In this document: positions 6,849 to 8,563 of the stretch, in pieces | How the letters are laid out: every line of letters starts with the position of its first letter | Position numbering within the stretch: the stretch's first letter is position 1 | Origin: Bacteroidota bacterium | GTDB taxonomy: Bacteria; Bacteroidota; Ignavibacteria; Ignavibacteriales; Melioribacteraceae | Reading direction: 5' to 3' | Assembly: GCA_023447335.1 (NCBI GenBank) | Contig: JAEXOD010000091.1 | Location: 1 to 8,563 of the forward strand | Length of the DNA stretch: 8,563 nucleotides | Made by a program: the position numbers and the translations under genes | Notes under the pieces: model-generated | Seen by the model: only the letters and a program-made list of their open reading frames with translations | Databases searched by the model: none | Told to the model about the DNA's origin: nothing

Positions 6849-8171
6849 TTATTTTTGTGAACTTTTAGGTAAATAGTGTAAAACGACTCTATTTTCTTTT
6901 ACCAAATACTTCTTGGCAACGCGTTGAATATCTTCACGAGTTACTTTCATAAAACGCTCAATTTCGGTATTTATTAGGTTTGCATCGCCAAAATAAACGT
7001 GATAATTTGCCAAGTTTTCGGCAATACCTGCTACTTTTGAGTTTTCGTCAACAAAACCTTTTTCAATTTGGTTTTGTAACTTTAAAAATTCACGTTCGCT
7101 TATTAGTTCGTTTTGTACTTTTTCAATTTCCTTATACATTGCATCTTCAACTTCTTTAGCGTCTTTGCCCATATTGCAAACTGCAAAAACTAAAAATTGA
7201 CCGCTATCTTCAAGAGAAAAAGGAAAAGACATTGCTGTTACTGCTTTTTGCTGTTCATCAACAATAGCTTTATATAATCTACTGCTTTGTCCTGCTGATA
7301 ATAACGTAGTTAACATATTTAATGCATAATAATCTTCTGTCCCTTGAGCAGGAATTCTATAAGACTGTATTACTGCCGGTAGTTGAATTTTATCATAAAC
7401 GGTATCTCTTATTTCGCCGCCTAAAGGTGGTTCGACCGGAAATTCTCTTTTAATCTCTTTTGTGCCTTTTGGAATTTCTGCAAAATATTTATTTATAAAC
7501 TCTTTTGTTTGACTTTTATTTATATCACCCGCGATAGATAATGTTGCATTGTTAGGCACATAAAAATGTTTATAGAATTCAATAAATTCATCTAATTTAG
7601 CTTGATCTATATATTGTGCTGAACCTATAGGAAGCCAACGATACGGATGTACTTTGTAAGCTCTTTTAAATGTTTCTTCTAAAATTGAGCCGTAAGGTCT
7701 GTTTTCATAACTTTGTTTTCTTTCTTCTTTTACAACTTTTCTTTGAGTTTCTAATCCAACACTATCAAGTTTTAAGTGCATTAATCTCTCGGATTCCATA
7801 TACAAACCAAGTTCTAACTGGTTAGAAGGAAGAATTTCATAATAAAAAGTTCTATCAAAAGATGTGTTAGCGTTCAATGTTCCGCCAGCTCCTTCAATAG
7901 TCTTAAAATATTCACCTCTTGCAATGTTTGGTGAACCTTCAAACATTAAATGTTCAAAAAAGTGTGCAAATCCAGTTCTTTCTGGATCTTCGTTTTTACT
8001 TCCAACGTGGTACATAATGGATACGGCAACATTTGGTGTCGTATGATCTTCGTGTAAAATAACGTGAAGTCCGTTATCAAGTTTGTACTCTTCGAATTCA
8101 ATTTTTCGTGCACCGGAACAACCAATTATAAAAATTAATGCCGGTATAATTAAAAGGATTTTCTTTCTCAT
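6849..8171 (-). CDS. M16 family zinc peptidase, catalytic subunit, lipoprotein
   Basis: This protein has 440 residues, typical of two-domain M16B (processing-peptidase-like) enzymes. The N-terminus is a lipoprotein signal: a hydrophobic stretch at 5-16, then IIGC with Cys18 as the lipidation site and Ser19 at +2, fitting an envelope-anchored protein. The zinc site is complete: HFFEH at 70-74 gives ligands His70 and His74 and catalytic Glu73. The third ligand is Glu150 in KVVKEERKQ, exactly 76 residues after His74 as in mitochondrial processing peptidase. The second M16 domain (about 190-425) lacks the Arg/Tyr pair, with Val304 and Val311 at the aligned positions. AAGGA lies 7 bases before the ATG at 8171. 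It is the first gene of a two-gene operon with the inactive M16 partner. It should cleave peptides or misfolded or secreted proteins in the periplasm or at the outer membrane; the substrate is unknown. Confidence 0.95.
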   Translation of the reverse strand: MRKKILLIIPALIFIIGCSGARKIEFEEYKLDNGLHVILHEDHTTPNVAVSIMYHVGSKNEDPERTGFAHFFEHLMFEGSPNIARGEYFKTIEGAGGTLNANTSFDRTFYYEILPSNQLELGLYMESERLMHLKLDSVGLETQRKVVKEERKQSYENRPYGSILEETFKRAYKVHPYRWLPIGSAQYIDQAKLDEFIEFYKHFYVPNNATLSIAGDINKSQTKEFINKYFAEIPKGTKEIKREFPVEPPLGGEIRDTVYDKIQLPAVIQSYRIPAQGTEDYYALNMLTTLLSAGQSSRLYKAIVDEQQKAVTAMSFPFSLEDSGQFLVFAVCNMGKDAKEVEDAMYKEIEKVQNELISEREFLKLQNQIEKGFVDENSKVAGIAENLANYHVYFGDANLINTEIERFMKVTREDIQRVAKKYLVKENRVVLHYLPKSSQK

Positions 8172-8225
8172 TATATTATCCTTGGATTAGTTGATTAATA
8201 ATAATTTTTACCTACTTAAAGTTAG

Positions 8226-8247
8226 CAAGATTAATAATTTTATACAA
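8226..8247 (-). promoter_or_regulatory. Weak promoter candidate for the M16 operon
   Basis: The minus strand reads TTG, then 11 bases, then TAATCTTG, one mismatch from TAnnTTTG. The spacing is shorter than the usual 17-20 bases. The stretch from TTG through the following C matches 19 of 23 bases of the element before the divergent gene at 8339. The distance to the start codon is about 54 bases. Confidence 0.25.
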
Positions 8248-8279
8248 TATATTAATTTACCGATAATATATTATTAATA

Positions 8280-8306
8280 TTGTTTTGTTAAAAATTATTA
8301 AATTTG
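8280..8306 (+). promoter_or_regulatory. Probable Bacteroidota-type promoter for the secreted protein gene
   Basis: TAAATTTG at 8299-8306 matches the TAnnTTTG -7 consensus exactly and is followed by C. A TTG at 8280-8282 lies 16 bases upstream, close to the expected -33 spacing; a second TTTG at 8284-8287 is nearer. The start codon at 8339 is 32 bases downstream, with GGGAG at 8327-8331 as its ribosome-binding site. Confidence 0.4.
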
Positions 8307-8338
8307 CATTGTGAATTTATTAAAACGGGAGATAATAT

Positions 8339-8563
8339 ATGAAACGATTGATTTTACTATTTTTTATTTGTTCAAGTTACTTTTATGCACAAACTATTAC
8401 TTGGACCGATGTAAGCGCTTTTTACAACTTACCAAACGGGGTTAAATTGTTTGAAGGTTCAAGAACTTCACCTAAATTAAAAGCTTATTATTTTGATGTT
8501 GATTTAAATTCGCCTAAAATTGCCGTACGCCCTTATATTACTACTTCACCTACAACCGTAAAT
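8339..8563 (+). CDS. Secreted protein N-terminus, possibly phosphodiester glycosidase (NAGPA-like), cut by window edge
   Basis: 75 codons are visible and the frame is open to the window end. Residues 1-17 form a signal peptide (MKR, a hydrophobic core at 4-16, cleavage after FYA before Gln18). The mature start reads TITWTDVSAFYNLPNGVKLF, followed by a beta-rich stretch containing LKAYYFDVDLNSPKIAVRPY. This pattern (GVKLFEG, then AYYFDVDL and a VRPY strand) resembles the entry of the NAGPA/phosphodiester glycosidase fold in secreted Bacteroidota and Ignavibacteria proteins. The catalytic region is not in the window, so this stays a suggestion. GGGAG lies 7 bases before the ATG. The gene is divergent from the M16 operon across 167 bases. 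The gene is clear; its function is not. Confidence 0.8.
   Translation, partial: MKRLILLFFICSSYFYAQTITWTDVSAFYNLPNGVKLFEGSRTSPKLKAYYFDVDLNSPKIAVRPYITTSPTTVN

Noticed and set aside
8249..8280. Inverted repeat ATATTAAT ... ATTAATAT as a possible operator or hairpin
   Set aside because: The arms contain only A and T and are 16 bases apart; such repeats are expected by chance in this composition.
1..8563. CRISPR arrays, tRNA or rRNA genes, insertion sequences, toxin-antitoxin pairs
   Set aside because: No regularly spaced repeats, cloverleaf sequences, transposase-like frames, terminal inverted repeats or paired small genes were seen.

Overview
The window is AT-rich bacterial chromosome that reads like the Bacteroidota/Ignavibacteriota (FCB) side of the tree. 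The reasons are Bacteroidota-type TAnnTTTG elements just upstream of some genes, a secreted/lipoprotein M16 peptidase pair of the kind common there, and an ECF-type promoter with a -10 of CGTCTTA. Several genes also have a clear GGAG or AAGGA ribosome-binding site. The exact lineage is an inference.

Layout from left to right: (1) 1-452, minus strand, is the N-terminal third or so of an ABC-F ATPase that runs off the left edge. (2) 595-1431, minus, is a stand-alone KilA-N domain protein. (3) 1459-2853, minus, is a membrane-anchored GH13 alpha-amylase-family enzyme with all four conserved regions; the KilA-N gene starts 27 bases after it and may share its transcript. (4) 2938-3993, plus, is an AI-2E-family membrane protein, divergent from the amylase across 84 bases. 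(5) A bidirectional terminator at 4088-4115 separates it from a convergent small exported helical protein (4164-4547, minus) that appears to have its own ECF-sigma promoter. (6) 4750-8171, minus, is a two-gene M16 peptidase operon ending in a strong terminator at 4691-4727. (7) 8339-8563, plus, is the start of a secreted protein, possibly a phosphodiester glycosidase, cut by the right edge and divergent from the M16 operon.

The best-supported biology is the M16 pair. The upstream lipoprotein carries the complete zinc site (HFFEH plus a Glu 76 residues later) but has lost the Arg/Tyr substrate-binding pair. The downstream exported protein has lost the zinc site (NTTGQ in its place) but keeps the Arg/Tyr pair, and it also carries an extra C-terminal domain of about 200 residues resembling the LolA/LppX lipoprotein-carrier fold. 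This points to an obligate two-subunit envelope protease with an added lipid- or lipoprotein-binding module. The second item of interest is the small exported protein behind an ECF-like promoter whose -35 lies in a perfect palindrome, which suggests a stress-regulated envelope factor. No RNA genes, insertion sequences, CRISPR arrays or defence islands were seen. Most of the window is ordinary core-type gene content.
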